Source: an uncultured Gemmatimonadales bacterium
GTDB taxonomy: Bacteria > Gemmatimonadota > Gemmatimonadetes > JACCXV01 > JAHWKZ01
Assembly (NCBI GenBank): GCA_947259315.1
Contig: CAMYLR010000019.1
Location: forward strand, 62,001 to 126,000
DNA: 64,000 bases
Direction: 5' to 3'
The position numbers and the translations under genes are program-made. Under the pieces are notes generated by a model. That model was not told where the DNA came from, searched no databases, and worked only from the letters and a program-made list of their open reading frames with translations. Positions 1-8,206 of the stretch are shown here, piece by piece. The stretch's first letter is position 1, and each line of letters begins with the position of its first letter.

Positions 1-215
1 CGCGTCGAGCACGCGAACGCGAAGCGACGTGTCGAACAACGAGCCGAGCTGAGCGAGAAGTTGCTCACCACCGACTGCGACCACTCTCGGTTCACCGCTC
101 GCTGCCGGCGGCCCACCGTCCAGCAATGCCTCGTCGCAGGCTACGAACATGGCGAACGCGACCGCCAGAGCAAGCCAAAGGGGAAACCATCGCGTCGATC
201 GCTCCCCGCTAACCA
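1..215 (-). CDS. Secreted lipoprotein with Ig-like domain, 3' part outside window
   Basis: The first 71 codons of a leftward gene are visible and the rest lies beyond the window edge. The ATG at 215 overlaps the last codons of pilQ (ATGGTTAG), so the gene is probably translated with the pilus assembly operon. The N-terminus has basic residues, a hydrophobic stretch and a cysteine near residue 27 (sequence FVAC), which resembles a lipoprotein signal. The following segment (VVAVGGEQLLAQLGSLFDTS, then LRVRVLDA) follows the pattern of bacterial Ig-like domains that open with a GxxQxxxxGxxLxxxLxVxVxD strand. Its position after pilQ suggests an envelope or surface role linked to the pilus. The function is not known, and the Ig-like call rests on pattern only. 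Confidence 0.7.
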
Positions 216-2182
216 TTTGTTCCCCGAAGGTCAGACGAGAGACGGTATGGCTGGTACATGCCGCTGGCGCAAAGCGGCATGTAGACCTGAACTGCAGCGC
301 TTTCCACAGTGGTAAAGACCGGGACCCCTCGGTAGTTGCCGACCTTTACGAGACTGAGTGGATCGACCCGGTGAGGGGCGCCAAACTCGGTCCACCGATC
401 GCCGTTGTGGATGATTACCCGGTCGCTCCGATACCACGACTGATCTTCCAAACACACCTGGCTGATCACATCCGGGTCGGGACGCTCCACTGGGACGACG
501 TACGGAGTCACAAAGATCAGCAAGTCACGCTTCTCGTCGCGCCTGCGCTCCGTACGGAACAGGGCACCAAGCAGCGGTATGTCCTTGAGCACCGGCACAC
601 CGCTGCGCACACTCGAGTAATCCTGCACCGTAAGACCACCGATGACAGCCGTCTCGCCGTCGTCCACCAAGATCTGCGAGGTCGCTCGCTGGGTGTTGAA
701 CGTCACGCCGATCTCCGGGTCGGCGACCGCAACACCCGAACGCTCGGCCATAAGCTGCATCAGCACCTTGCCGTTGGAGGTGATATGCGGTGTGACCCGA
801 AGGATGATACCGGTCTCGATGAGCTCGACGCTGGCCGTGGCCTCTGGTGTATCTGCGCCTACGTCGAGGACGCGGATGGGTGTACGCTCCCCCACGAAGA
901 CTTCGGCCGGCAGGTTGTTGAGCACGGTCGTCTGCGGCTCAGCCTGAATATCCGCCATCTCCCGTTGCTCAAGCGCCTGCAGCAAGCCGCCGATATTGAG
1001 CCCAGAGGCCAGCGTTCCGATCGACAGATCGAGGAACGGATCGGCCAGCGTCCCCTCTGTATTTGCAAGCACGTGTGTGTCGACTGTCGGGTCGCGCAGG
1101 TTTTCGACGCGCCACTTCACACCCATCTCGCGCAGGTCGACTTTGTTGACGAACACGATCTTGGCCTTGATCGTGACCTGCGGGGTCTGGACATCGAGCT
1201 GTCCAACGATGTCCACGATCTTTTCGACACGATCAGGAACATCGGTAATCACCAACGAGTTCGTCTTGGCGTCGGCCTGGATGCTCCCGCGCTCCGATTT
1301 GAGCGGATCGACGACCAGAGCAACGTCACTCGCGGTGATGAAGTTGAGGCGCGAGATCACCGTCTTGAGGTCGACCAAGGCCTCGGTCGTGCGCAGATTC
1401 TCCACCGTATCAACGCGGATAATGTCGTTCTCGAGCCGGACCTCGAGGCCGTTTGCGTGCATGAGTGTGACTAGTGCCTCATCCCACGGCTGATCGCGAA
1501 TGTCGGCCGTTACCAAGACGTTCCTCACGCCCGATCCGGCGACGATCGACCGTCCGCCTATCTCTCCAAACGCCCGGATCACCGTGCTGATCTCGGTGTT
1601 CTGGAAGGCGAGCGTAACGCGCTCGCCGTTGATCCCTGACAGACCGAGTTCACCCCTTGGCTGGAACGGGTCGCCGATGGGTGTCGCGTTCTGAGCGATC
1701 ACCGCCCCCGATCGCGGTTGGGTCTGATCGTCGACCCTATCCGTGACGTAGGCCGAGAACGGCGCGCCGGGGTTTTCAAACGTCACGATCACGTCCGCTC
1801 CCTGCTGATAGATCGCGTACGACGTTACGCCATCCAGCGCGATATCGAACCGCACGCGATCTGGCGCCGGCGCACTGGTCACCACGTAGCGAATGCCCCC
1901 GCGGTAGATATCGTCATACTCCTTCAACGGGATCATCGCACGGGCACCCACGAGCTCGACCGTCAGCTTCGGTGGTAGCGGCTCGAATTCGTCTCGGTAC
2001 TGAACCGGTCCTGCCGAGTGAATCACGATGCGCGTGGCGCTACCGTCATAAATCACTCGGAATCCGACCACGTCGGTAGCCTGATTGCGTTCGACGGCGG
2101 TCCCAGCGGTCCGAGGACCGATGAGCCCTGCCGCAATCAGCGCGATAAAGACGACAGCACGGTACGTCATACGCACGATCAC
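209..2182 (-). CDS. pilQ: Type IV pilus secretin PilQ
   Basis: This is the outer-membrane channel through which the type IV pilus fibre passes. The 657-residue product has a signal peptide (about residues 1-30), an AMIN domain that would bind peptidoglycan (about 40-130), an STN/N0 domain near 190-260 (TLAFQNTEISTVIRAFGEIG), a secretin N1 domain, and the C-terminal secretin beta-barrel domain ending in VPVLKDIPLLGALFR and DLLIFVTPYVVP. About 85 residues follow the usual secretin end, a tail with several Cys and aromatic residues that is longer than in most PilQ proteins. The start ATG overlaps the pilP stop (ATGA), which supports translational coupling. Confidence 0.96.
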   Translation of the reverse strand: MIVRMTYRAVVFIALIAAGLIGPRTAGTAVERNQATDVVGFRVIYDGSATRIVIHSAGPVQYRDEFEPLPPKLTVELVGARAMIPLKEYDDIYRGGIRYVVTSAPAPDRVRFDIALDGVTSYAIYQQGADVIVTFENPGAPFSAYVTDRVDDQTQPRSGAVIAQNATPIGDPFQPRGELGLSGINGERVTLAFQNTEISTVIRAFGEIGGRSIVAGSGVRNVLVTADIRDQPWDEALVTLMHANGLEVRLENDIIRVDTVENLRTTEALVDLKTVISRLNFITASDVALVVDPLKSERGSIQADAKTNSLVITDVPDRVEKIVDIVGQLDVQTPQVTIKAKIVFVNKVDLREMGVKWRVENLRDPTVDTHVLANTEGTLADPFLDLSIGTLASGLNIGGLLQALEQREMADIQAEPQTTVLNNLPAEVFVGERTPIRVLDVGADTPEATASVELIETGIILRVTPHITSNGKVLMQLMAERSGVAVADPEIGVTFNTQRATSQILVDDGETAVIGGLTVQDYSSVRSGVPVLKDIPLLGALFRTERRRDEKRDLLIFVTPYVVPVERPDPDVISQVCLEDQSWYRSDRVIIHNGDRWTEFGAPHRVDPLSLVKVGNYRGVPVFTTVESAAVQVYMPLCASGMYQPYRLSSDLRGTNG

Positions 2183-2625
2183 TGCGCCCCTCCCGGTCGC
2201 ACCGCATTCAACGCTCGATCGCTATCCGTTCGGTCGAGTCGCAGTGACTCCAGCCGCACTGACCCGTAATCGTCGACTTCGAAGTCGGCCGACTCGGAGT
2301 GGATCGCCAGTAGCCGAGCATTACCGATCTTCTCGCCCACCCGCGCGAAGTGCCCGCGCCGCATCGGGTCCTCAAGAACGACCAGGCTGTTGCCCGGTGC
2401 GCCGAGGAAGATGCCGGTCAATCTGAGCGTCTCGAATCGCGGACCCTCGCCCGGATCGGCACCCGACGTAAGCGGAACGAACGGGTCGCGGCGACCGTCG
2501 TCGTGATAGCTCGCCGGTTCGACGCGCACCACGTCAAGCCCTTCCGGCGCGGTCGCTTCCTGACTGATCACCGCTCGCGGCGCGATCACCAGCAGAGCCC
2601 ACACGAGGAGACTCGCCCGGATCAC
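2179..2625 (-). CDS. pilP: Type IV pilus inner-membrane/periplasmic linker PilP
   Basis: PilP links the PilN/PilO inner-membrane subcomplex to the PilQ secretin. The protein has 148 residues, close to the family norm. It has an N-terminal hydrophobic signal (about 1-20) and the PilP hallmark YHDDGRRDPFVPL near residue 40. A beta-rich domain follows (LRLTGIFLGAPGNSLVVLED, then a VGEKIGNARLLAI segment). There is no clear lipobox cysteine, unlike proteobacterial PilP lipoproteins, so it may be secreted or anchored by an uncleaved signal. It overlaps pilO by 4 nt upstream and pilQ by 4 nt downstream. Confidence 0.93.
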   Translation of the reverse strand: MIRASLLVWALLVIAPRAVISQEATAPEGLDVVRVEPASYHDDGRRDPFVPLTSGADPGEGPRFETLRLTGIFLGAPGNSLVVLEDPMRRGHFARVGEKIGNARLLAIHSESADFEVDDYGSVRLESLRLDRTDSDRALNAVRPGGAQ

Positions 2626-3215
2626 GTTTGATCCTCTCTGTCTATCGGCCGTGCGAACGCCGACAAAACGATCGTTGCCACGACCTCGTGCTTTGGCTCC
2701 TCAAACGCTCTAGCTGGGGGAACGAGAACCCCCTCCAGTGAGACGATCATCGGCCGCACCATGCGGGGAAGATTGACGATTGCGGCCATGAATCGGCCGA
2801 CCTCGTGGTACCGACCTTGGACCTGTAGATCGTACGGGAACTCGATCAGATCCTCTCCGGCCCGCGCATCGAGCGGTGTGAATTGAACGATCTCGACGTG
2901 CTCGGTGAGCGCCGCCGAAGACACCTGGGCGAGCAACAAAGGAACCTCGGCCGCGCTGGGCAAGAGCTCGTCGTACGCCGCCATCGCGATTCGGTAGTCG
3001 GACTCACGCCGTTTCAAATCGGCTACGCGTTGCGGCTGCGTCACCGCGCGGGCTTGGCGATTGGTTTGCTCGATCAGGCTCAGGTGCTGTTCGGCTGCCA
3101 TCCGGTCCGACCGCAGCGGAGACCATTCGTACTGGTAGAACAGCACTGCAGCGCCGATGATCAACAGCACCGTTACGGCCGTTTTTTGCTGCCCGGGGTC
3201 GTCGAGTCCGAACAT
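2622..3215 (-). CDS. pilO: Type IV pilus assembly protein PilO
   Basis: PilO is a bitopic inner-membrane protein that pairs with PilN in the pilus alignment complex. The 197-residue product has one transmembrane helix near residues 12-27 and a coiled-coil stretch to about residue 80 (EQHLSLIEQTNRQARAVTQP). A ferredoxin-like periplasmic domain follows, with the family pattern FPYDLQVQGRYHEVGRFMAA and LPRMVRP. It overlaps pilP by 4 nt and shares one base with the stop of the Ig-like gene upstream, so it sits inside the same cotranscribed run. Confidence 0.93.
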   Translation of the reverse strand: MFGLDDPGQQKTAVTVLLIIGAAVLFYQYEWSPLRSDRMAAEQHLSLIEQTNRQARAVTQPQRVADLKRRESDYRIAMAAYDELLPSAAEVPLLLAQVSSAALTEHVEIVQFTPLDARAGEDLIEFPYDLQVQGRYHEVGRFMAAIVNLPRMVRPMIVSLEGVLVPPARAFEEPKHEVVATIVLSAFARPIDREDQT

Positions 3216-3739
3216 CAGTTGACCGTGAACCCGAGTTCGTCCAGAAAGATGGGGCCCAGATCGAACAGGCGTCCCGAACCGAGCGTCAGACCGCCCGATA
3301 TGAACGAAACGATGCTGCCCTGGTAGATCAGAGTCACGGCAGCATCGCCAAAGAAAAGTGGCGGCGGAAGATCGAGCGGATTCTCGGGGCCCATAGGTTG
3401 CTGGTCTCCGCCGCTGTTGTTGTTGTTTTGCTCGTTTTCGTCCTCAAAACCTGGAAACACGAGCGCGGTCGCCACCCCATCCTCCCCCGAAACACCGATC
3501 ACGTCCGGGCCACGATAGGGTCGCTCAGAATCCGGATCCGCCTCAACCACCATCCGAACTCCCGCCACCGGTACCTGGTTCGTGCGCGAAGCAAAGAACT
3601 GAGCACGGACGACAGCCTGATTGGAAGAGTTCTGGATCTCGTCCAAGTCATTCAGGTCACAGTTCGGAACCGCGATTGGCAAGACACCCAGTAACAGCGC
3701 GGTCAGCGAGTTCCTCATCCGATTCTGCATGTCAATCAT
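3215..3739 (-). CDS. Secreted Ig-like protein inserted between pilN and pilO
   Basis: This is not a standard component of pilMNOPQ operons. The 174-residue product has a signal-like N-terminus (about residues 8-26) followed by a Cys in the context VPNC; the Asn before Cys makes a true lipobox doubtful. Residues about 43-95 look like an Ig or carboxypeptidase-regulatory-type strand pattern (VPVAGVRMVVEADPD, GVSGEDGVATALVFPG). A low-complexity Asn/Gln/Gly/Pro linker follows, then a hydrophobic C-terminal domain with several predicted beta strands. The start overlaps the pilN end by 8 nt and the stop touches the pilO start, so it is translated with the alignment complex. A role as an extra periplasmic or outer-membrane pilus partner is inference. 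Confidence 0.75.
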   Translation of the reverse strand: MIDMQNRMRNSLTALLLGVLPIAVPNCDLNDLDEIQNSSNQAVVRAQFFASRTNQVPVAGVRMVVEADPDSERPYRGPDVIGVSGEDGVATALVFPGFEDENEQNNNNSGGDQQPMGPENPLDLPPPLFFGDAAVTLIYQGSIVSFISGGLTLGSGRLFDLGPIFLDELGFTVN

Positions 3740-4364
3740 CCTCCGGCTGCGGCGGCGCGATCACCACCGGCTCGTAGTCCTCAAAGCTCGCTACGAGCGT
3801 GAACTCCTGGATCCGAAACGAGTCGCGATCAGCACGCGACACCCCAACCAAATCGACATCATCGAGCGTCGAAGAAGCTTCCAAACCGCGCATGTATTCG
3901 GTCACCGCCGCGGCCGCGAAGGTCGCGCCTTCGATGCGGATTTGATTGGGCTGTAGCTCAGCCCGGTCGATCCGCTCCAGCCATGTGTACGGAGGCAATG
4001 ACGCTGAAACCGTCTCCATCAACGCCGGCCAGTAATCCCGTCCGTGTACAACGCCTTCCAAGCGCTCAAGCCGCAACGCCAGCTGCCGCTGCGCGTCCTC
4101 CATTGCACGAACGTTCACGAACACTTCGTGCAGCCGTATCGAGTCTGACTGAGCTTCCACGATCGCCGCTCGCGCTTGGGTCATCGCTCGCCGTTCTCCG
4201 GAGTACAGCAGCACCGCTGTCAGCAACAGCGCCACGCCGATTCCAACGGCGACTAGCGAAGGTGATTGGGGTACCCAATCGAACCGCAACTCGGGAATGC
4301 TCGGTCGACCGCCGATGTGCGTCTTGGGGCCCTCGGGGGCGGGGACAAGATTGATGCGTATCAT
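3732..4364 (-). CDS. pilN: Type IV pilus assembly protein PilN
   Basis: PilN is the inner-membrane partner of PilO, and its cytoplasmic tail binds PilM. The 210-residue product starts with the conserved INLVP motif (residues 3-7) used for PilM binding. It has one transmembrane segment at about 36-54 (LVAVGIGVALLLTAVLLYSG), then a coiled coil and a periplasmic ferredoxin-like domain with PYTWLERID and IRIEGATFAAAAVTEYMRGL. The spacing to pilM is 5 nt. Confidence 0.94.
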   Translation of the reverse strand: MIRINLVPAPEGPKTHIGGRPSIPELRFDWVPQSPSLVAVGIGVALLLTAVLLYSGERRAMTQARAAIVEAQSDSIRLHEVFVNVRAMEDAQRQLALRLERLEGVVHGRDYWPALMETVSASLPPYTWLERIDRAELQPNQIRIEGATFAAAAVTEYMRGLEASSTLDDVDLVGVSRADRDSFRIQEFTLVASFEDYEPVVIAPPQPEDD

Positions 4365-4369
4365 AAGCG

Positions 4370-5413
4370 CTACTCGGAATCGCCTCTCAGCCCGAGCCCG
4401 ATCGGAACCGCCAGCGTGGCGCGGTCCCTGGGCTCGATTGCGCTAGCCATCACGCTGGCGTCTTTCTCGAGGGTCCGGAATGGATCGAGATAGTCGACCG
4501 GCACCTGCAGGCTGTCGCTCAACGCGGAGCGCAGCCCGGGAATCCCAGCCCCCTCGCCGGACAGCACGACCTCGGTGAGGTCTTTGTCTTCCTCGCTGGT
4601 CGAAAGAAAACCGCGGGCGCGTTCAACTGGCACAACAACGGTCGCCATTGCAGCGTCCAGAGCCTGACGCGCGTCGGGACTTAGTTCGTGCCCTCCGCGC
4701 AGCAGATCCTCGGCCTCTTCAGACGTGATGCCCAGCGACGCCACGAGCGCCTCGATGAACTGCCGCTTGCCGTCACTGGTGTCACGTGTGAGGATCGGCC
4801 GACCGGCCTCGACGAGACTGATATTCGTGACCTCGTAGCCGACGTTTACCAGGCAATACACACCGCTGCCGGCGGTCTCGTAGTTGTGTTCGAACGCCGT
4901 CTGAACCGCGAACGCATCGATGTCGATCACGCCAGTACGAAAGCCGCTCTCCTCGAACAATCGGACCCGCGTTTCTACCAACTTCTTCTTGGCAGCCACG
5001 ATCAACACCTCCATCTGGAGGCCGTCGCCGTCGGGATCGAGGATCTCGAAGTCGAGACTCACATTGTCCATATCGAACGGCACGTGTTGCTCGGCCTCCC
5101 ACCGGATGACCTGACGAGCTTCTTGCTCCCGCATGCGGTCCATCTTGACGCGCTTCACGATGACATTACGGCCCGACACGGAGGTGACTGCCACACGCTC
5201 CTTGAGGCCAAGTCGCTCTCGGAGCGCCCTTAGCGACTGGACCACGAGGTGGTAGTCCATCACGTCACCAGCCACGATCGCTCCCGGCTCGAGCGGCTCA
5301 CGCTCTAGCGTCAACACCCGGGCACGGGGGCCGTCGTTCTCGATAGCTGCCACGGTGATCTGCCTCGAACCGAGGTCGATCGCCAAGCAGCCTCGCGATC
5401 GCCGAAGAATCAT
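4370..5413 (-). CDS. pilM: Type IV pilus assembly ATPase-fold protein PilM
   Basis: PilM is the cytoplasmic actin-like protein that forms a ring and recruits PilN. The 347-residue product shows the ASKHA-fold phosphate-1 motif AIDLGSRQITVAAIE near residue 11. It has the PilM-typical VKRVKMDRMREQEARQVIRW segment near 110 and a second phosphate motif YCLVNVGYEVTNISLVE near 190. Family length is normal. It is the first gene of the leftward pilMNOPQ run and is preceded by 385 nt of non-coding DNA with hairpins. Confidence 0.95.
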   Translation of the reverse strand: MILRRSRGCLAIDLGSRQITVAAIENDGPRARVLTLEREPLEPGAIVAGDVMDYHLVVQSLRALRERLGLKERVAVTSVSGRNVIVKRVKMDRMREQEARQVIRWEAEQHVPFDMDNVSLDFEILDPDGDGLQMEVLIVAAKKKLVETRVRLFEESGFRTGVIDIDAFAVQTAFEHNYETAGSGVYCLVNVGYEVTNISLVEAGRPILTRDTSDGKRQFIEALVASLGITSEEAEDLLRGGHELSPDARQALDAAMATVVVPVERARGFLSTSEEDKDLTEVVLSGEGAGIPGLRSALSDSLQVPVDYLDPFRTLEKDASVMASAIEPRDRATLAVPIGLGLRGDSE

Positions 5414-5798
5414 CGAACCCTCTGGTCGGGGTACCCATGGGGCCTCCGACCTGGCCTAGAGTCTCGATAACGCCCGGAAAGCCCTTTTCGGGGCCTTGCG
5501 GTCGCACCACAAAAACAGTCAAATGCGTGGCCTCAGCCACGCTTCGCTAGCGGATAGGGCGGGTTTTCAGCGGTATTGCCATGCAACTCCGGTGCCAGCC
5601 CCGAAGGCTCGCTCGGGCGACCCGAGGCCATCTGGCGATACGCCATGCACATACCAGGTTGTGGCGGATTGCCGTCGAACGGGCGATCGGGCCGCCAAAC
5701 CAGATTGTGTGTCTCGATACAGCCCCAAACGGCGCTTTTCGTTGGCGTTTATGGCGGAAAGCGGCGCGGTATTTGCGACCTCGATCGACGAGCCTGAA
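5414..5798. other. Divergent intergenic region between pilM and a pilin, with two hairpins
   Basis: No convincing gene is seen in these 385 nt. Two strong inverted repeats lie on the pilM side. One is 5478-5484 paired with 5491-5497 (AAAGCCC/GGGCCTT, one wobble pair, 6-nt loop). The other is 5525-5531 paired with 5536-5542 (GCGTGGC/GCCACGC, 4-nt loop). On the minus strand the second is followed by ATTTGACTGTTTTT, so either could sit in the pilM leader RNA. The right half presumably holds the promoter of the rightward pilin gene. Known riboswitch cores such as the c-di-GMP-I signature were looked for by eye and not found. Confidence 0.5.
5762..5777 (+). promoter_or_regulatory. Possible sigma-54 promoter for FimU-like pilin
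   Basis: The sequence has the invariant GG-N10-GC spacing (GG at 5763-5764, GC at 5775-5776) with a TTTGC -12 element. The -24 element is CGGCGCG instead of TGGCACG. The predicted start of transcription would be only about 12 nt before the ATG at 5799. The match is partial, and it is listed because two other sigma-54-like sites lie in the same locus. Confidence 0.3.
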
Positions 5799-6443
5799 AT
5801 GAAGCCTGATCGACGACCCCGCAGAGTGCACGCGAACCCACCTGGATCGAACAGCCGGCGGGTGGGTCGTCGTGGCGTGACGCTCGCCGAAGCGGTCGTC
5901 GTCATCACCTTGATCGGCTTGCTCGCGGGTTTCTCGATTCCGCGCTTCCTCGAGCCCACGCCGGCCTCTATCGTCACCGAAGAAGCGGACCTGCTCGCGT
6001 GGACCGTGCGTCTGGCACGTTACCGAGCGATCACGCTCGGCCAACGGATATACGTCGAGTTCGAGCCCAACGGCACGAGGAACAGTTACACCGCATACAT
6101 CTCGACCACCGACCCACCGCTACCCACGGCAGGCGGAGTGGCCAAGACGCGGATCCCGTTCCCTGACATCGTTGGCGGCATGTCCGGGCGCGCGTTGCCC
6201 GATCGACTGACGTTCGAGTCGCCGGAACACGGGATCACGCCACCAGCGGCAACAGGAATAGACCTGCTCGACAAAGGAGTGGGCTTCGATTCTCGTGGTC
6301 GGGCGTTCTGGCTCGGCGCGAGCGATGTCGGTCTCGGATTCGTCGTCGTTCGCCATCAAATGAGCAACGACGTTCGGGCGGTCACCGTGGCTCGGCAGGG
6401 CGAGGTGCGTGTGTGGAGATTAAACCAGTACGGCTGGCAGTAG
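5799..6443 (+). CDS. FimU/GspH-like minor pilin, rightward
   Basis: This is a type IV prepilin that probably joins the pilus tip or initiation complex. The 214-residue product (from this start) has a basic leader of 29 residues and a prepilin peptidase site RRG followed by VTLAEAVVVITLIGLLAGFS, with Glu at mature position 5. The globular part resembles GspH/FimU (AWTVRLARYRAITLGQRIYV, then EVRVWRLNQYGWQ at the end). The ATG at 5799 gives the shortest leader with an ATG; an in-frame ATG near 5754 is the alternative. It lies opposite to all other pilin genes and converges on the PilX-like gene with a 12-nt gap. A GC-rich 6-bp hairpin at 6450-6465 overlaps that junction. Confidence 0.85.
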   Translation: MKPDRRPRRVHANPPGSNSRRVGRRGVTLAEAVVVITLIGLLAGFSIPRFLEPTPASIVTEEADLLAWTVRLARYRAITLGQRIYVEFEPNGTRNSYTAYISTTDPPLPTAGGVAKTRIPFPDIVGGMSGRALPDRLTFESPEHGITPPAATGIDLLDKGVGFDSRGRAFWLGASDVGLGFVVVRHQMSNDVRAVTVARQGEVRVWRLNQYGWQ

Positions 6444-6455
6444 TTCGATAGCGCG

Positions 6456-7646
6456 CTAACGCGCTGACCACGACAATCGACGCGGTCCTCCCAACCCTCC
6501 CGTCGAGGTCTGAATCGCGGTACACGAGTATTGAATAAGCGTTTTGCCGGTAGCCACGTTGCGGCCGTCGTCGACCCGTCGCAGCATGACCACCGAACCG
6601 AAGATCTTGGTCTTGCCGGTCAACTTATCGATCCGATCGGCGATCACGATACCATTGAAAGTGCCCTTGTTGATATTCCCGAGCGTGGCCGGTGCGTACT
6701 GGGGATCGGCGGCCTTGACCGGGTCGTAGAGAGGATGACTCGGATCGTGCTCGCGCGGATCGTAGAGCGGGTTGTGGACGATGAGCACGCCCGACCCGTC
6801 GATATCGCCCGAGCCAGCTCCATTGGAACCGAAGTCATCGGTGACGTAGGTGACACCGGACAGTGTATCGGGAGGATCGGCGTCAAACTCCTGCCCGGTC
6901 TGCTGGTAGCCATCCAACGCTCCAGGGTCGAGCCCCAGGACCTCCTCAGGCGTGTTGAACGCGGTCGCCGGGTCGTGTCCGACATACGGCGGAACGCTAT
7001 CCGCGTAGGCCTCGTCGCCCTCGAACTCGACCGAGCCACCGCTATCGACATCGTGGTCCGGATCGGTCAGGACGACGGCCGGCTTGTCGCCGCCGCAGGA
7101 GTCATCGTCCGACGCATCGACTCCGGAGATCGTGACGTTGCCCCGAACCTTCATCCCCGAGCTGGACGTGAACGGCGCGGCGGCTTGAAACGTCCCACCC
7201 CCCACGCTCACCCGCAGCTCCTCAGAGGATTGGTAAGGTCCCCGGGTCGCCAACGAGCTCAATATCCAGACCGGCTGCCCATCATCGTCGGTGTTGTATC
7301 CCACCGCAGAGCTCCACGACACCGGCAGCTGGCCAGCCCCGAAATCGAATGAATCGCGGGTGATCTCGACGCCGTAGTCGTAGCCACCGATCGAACCTAC
7401 TACCGGCCATCCATCCTCTGGTCCACTTACGCCGAAGTGTGCTACGGCGTGCTCGAGTCCGCCATTGGCTGCGGCGCTGGCGCGGTTCGAGAGGTTGTAG
7501 AGCGCGGCGACCCGTACCTCGGTCGACGTCAGGATCGCGGCCGCGCTTCCGACCAAGGACAGCGCGACTAGCAGTGCGAGTACGGCTGGCAGCGCGAATC
7601 CCGCGTGGCCGAGTCTGCTCGCCGTCTGAGGCCGCCTGTGTGTCAT
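6456..7646 (-). CDS. pilX: PilX/GspK-like minor pilin (set B)
   Basis: This is a large minor pilin of 396 residues. The prepilin-like segment is HAG followed by FALPAVLALLVALSLVGSAA. It lacks Glu at mature position 5 (Ala instead), as is known for GspK-type tip pilins that head the fibre. A PilX-type N-terminal helix follows (AALYNLSNRASAAANGGLEH). The remainder is a long extracellular domain rich in Asp, Gly and Ser with many short Asp-rich stretches (for example SGVDASDDDSCGGDKPAVV), possibly Ca-binding. The start overlaps the PilW stop (ATGA). It is the last gene of the 9.1-6.5 kb minor-pilin run. Confidence 0.85.
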   Translation of the reverse strand: MTHRRPQTASRLGHAGFALPAVLALLVALSLVGSAAAILTSTEVRVAALYNLSNRASAAANGGLEHAVAHFGVSGPEDGWPVVGSIGGYDYGVEITRDSFDFGAGQLPVSWSSAVGYNTDDDGQPVWILSSLATRGPYQSSEELRVSVGGGTFQAAAPFTSSSGMKVRGNVTISGVDASDDDSCGGDKPAVVLTDPDHDVDSGGSVEFEGDEAYADSVPPYVGHDPATAFNTPEEVLGLDPGALDGYQQTGQEFDADPPDTLSGVTYVTDDFGSNGAGSGDIDGSGVLIVHNPLYDPREHDPSHPLYDPVKAADPQYAPATLGNINKGTFNGIVIADRIDKLTGKTKIFGSVVMLRRVDDGRNVATGKTLIQYSCTAIQTSTGGLGGPRRLSWSAR

Positions 7647-8206
7647 TCGTAGATAGCGTTCCGGACCGCAACCTGGGTCCGCAGCGCCCCTGGCATTGTG
7701 CCTTCGGGCATGAGATAGGTCATCGACACCGCAACCAACTCGATGCTCTCCACCGTTTGAGCTGTCGTTCCGTCGGAATCTGCGAAATACCCGAACGACA
7801 GGTCGGCCACGCCGTCCATCACCTCGATGTCCACCGCTTGCTCACGCCGAATCAGCGCCCCCGGATCGGCTTGGAAGAAGTACAAAACGTCCTCGGCTTC
7901 ATCGTTGAGGTCACCATCGGCATTCAGGTCAGCCGTCCATCCAAAGCTGTCGGCCGTCCAGTGCGTGATCGTCGCGCCCGTGATCCCACGCGGGTCGTAG
8001 CCGGCGTTTCTGGCCTCCCGAATCAGCATGTCGAATCCAGCGCGGGCGTTCTGTTCCGAGCGTACACCGTCGTTCTGGGCGACGTAAGCCTGGTGCTGGG
8101 CGACAAACTGGTTGAGTGCCGCGAGACCCAGAATTGCGATTATGACTAACGCGACCAGGAGCTCGATTAGAGTGAAGCCGGCGTTGGACCCGAGATTCGT
8201 CCTCAA
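7643..8206 (-). CDS. pilW: PilW-like minor pilin (set B), TTG start
   Basis: This minor pilin has about 187 residues. The start chosen is TTG at 8206, which overlaps the pilV stop (TTGA) and has GAGGAG just upstream; no ATG fits between the pilV end and the prepilin site. The prepilin motif is NAG followed by FTLIELLVALVIIAILGLAA, with Glu5 present. The PilW-type segment ARNAGYDPRGITG follows near residue 70. An Asp-rich strip (DLNADGDLNDEAEDV) could bind calcium. The 3' end overlaps the PilX start by 4 nt. Confidence 0.88.
   Translation of the reverse strand: MRTNLGSNAGFTLIELLVALVIIAILGLAALNQFVAQHQAYVAQNDGVRSEQNARAGFDMLIREARNAGYDPRGITGATITHWTADSFGWTADLNADGDLNDEAEDVLYFFQADPGALIRREQAVDIEVMDGVADLSFGYFADSDGTTAQTVESIELVAVSMTYLMPEGTMPGALRTQVAVRNAIYE

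Noticed and set aside
149-1474. Long rightward open frame opposite pilQ
   Set aside because: It lies wholly antisense to a well-supported gene, has no domain, and its Arg/His-rich composition is typical of the complement of high-GC coding DNA.
5546-5798. c-di-GMP-I riboswitch before the pilin or pilM
   Set aside because: The conserved core around GGGCAAACC and the GNRA loop/receptor pair were not found on either strand by eye.
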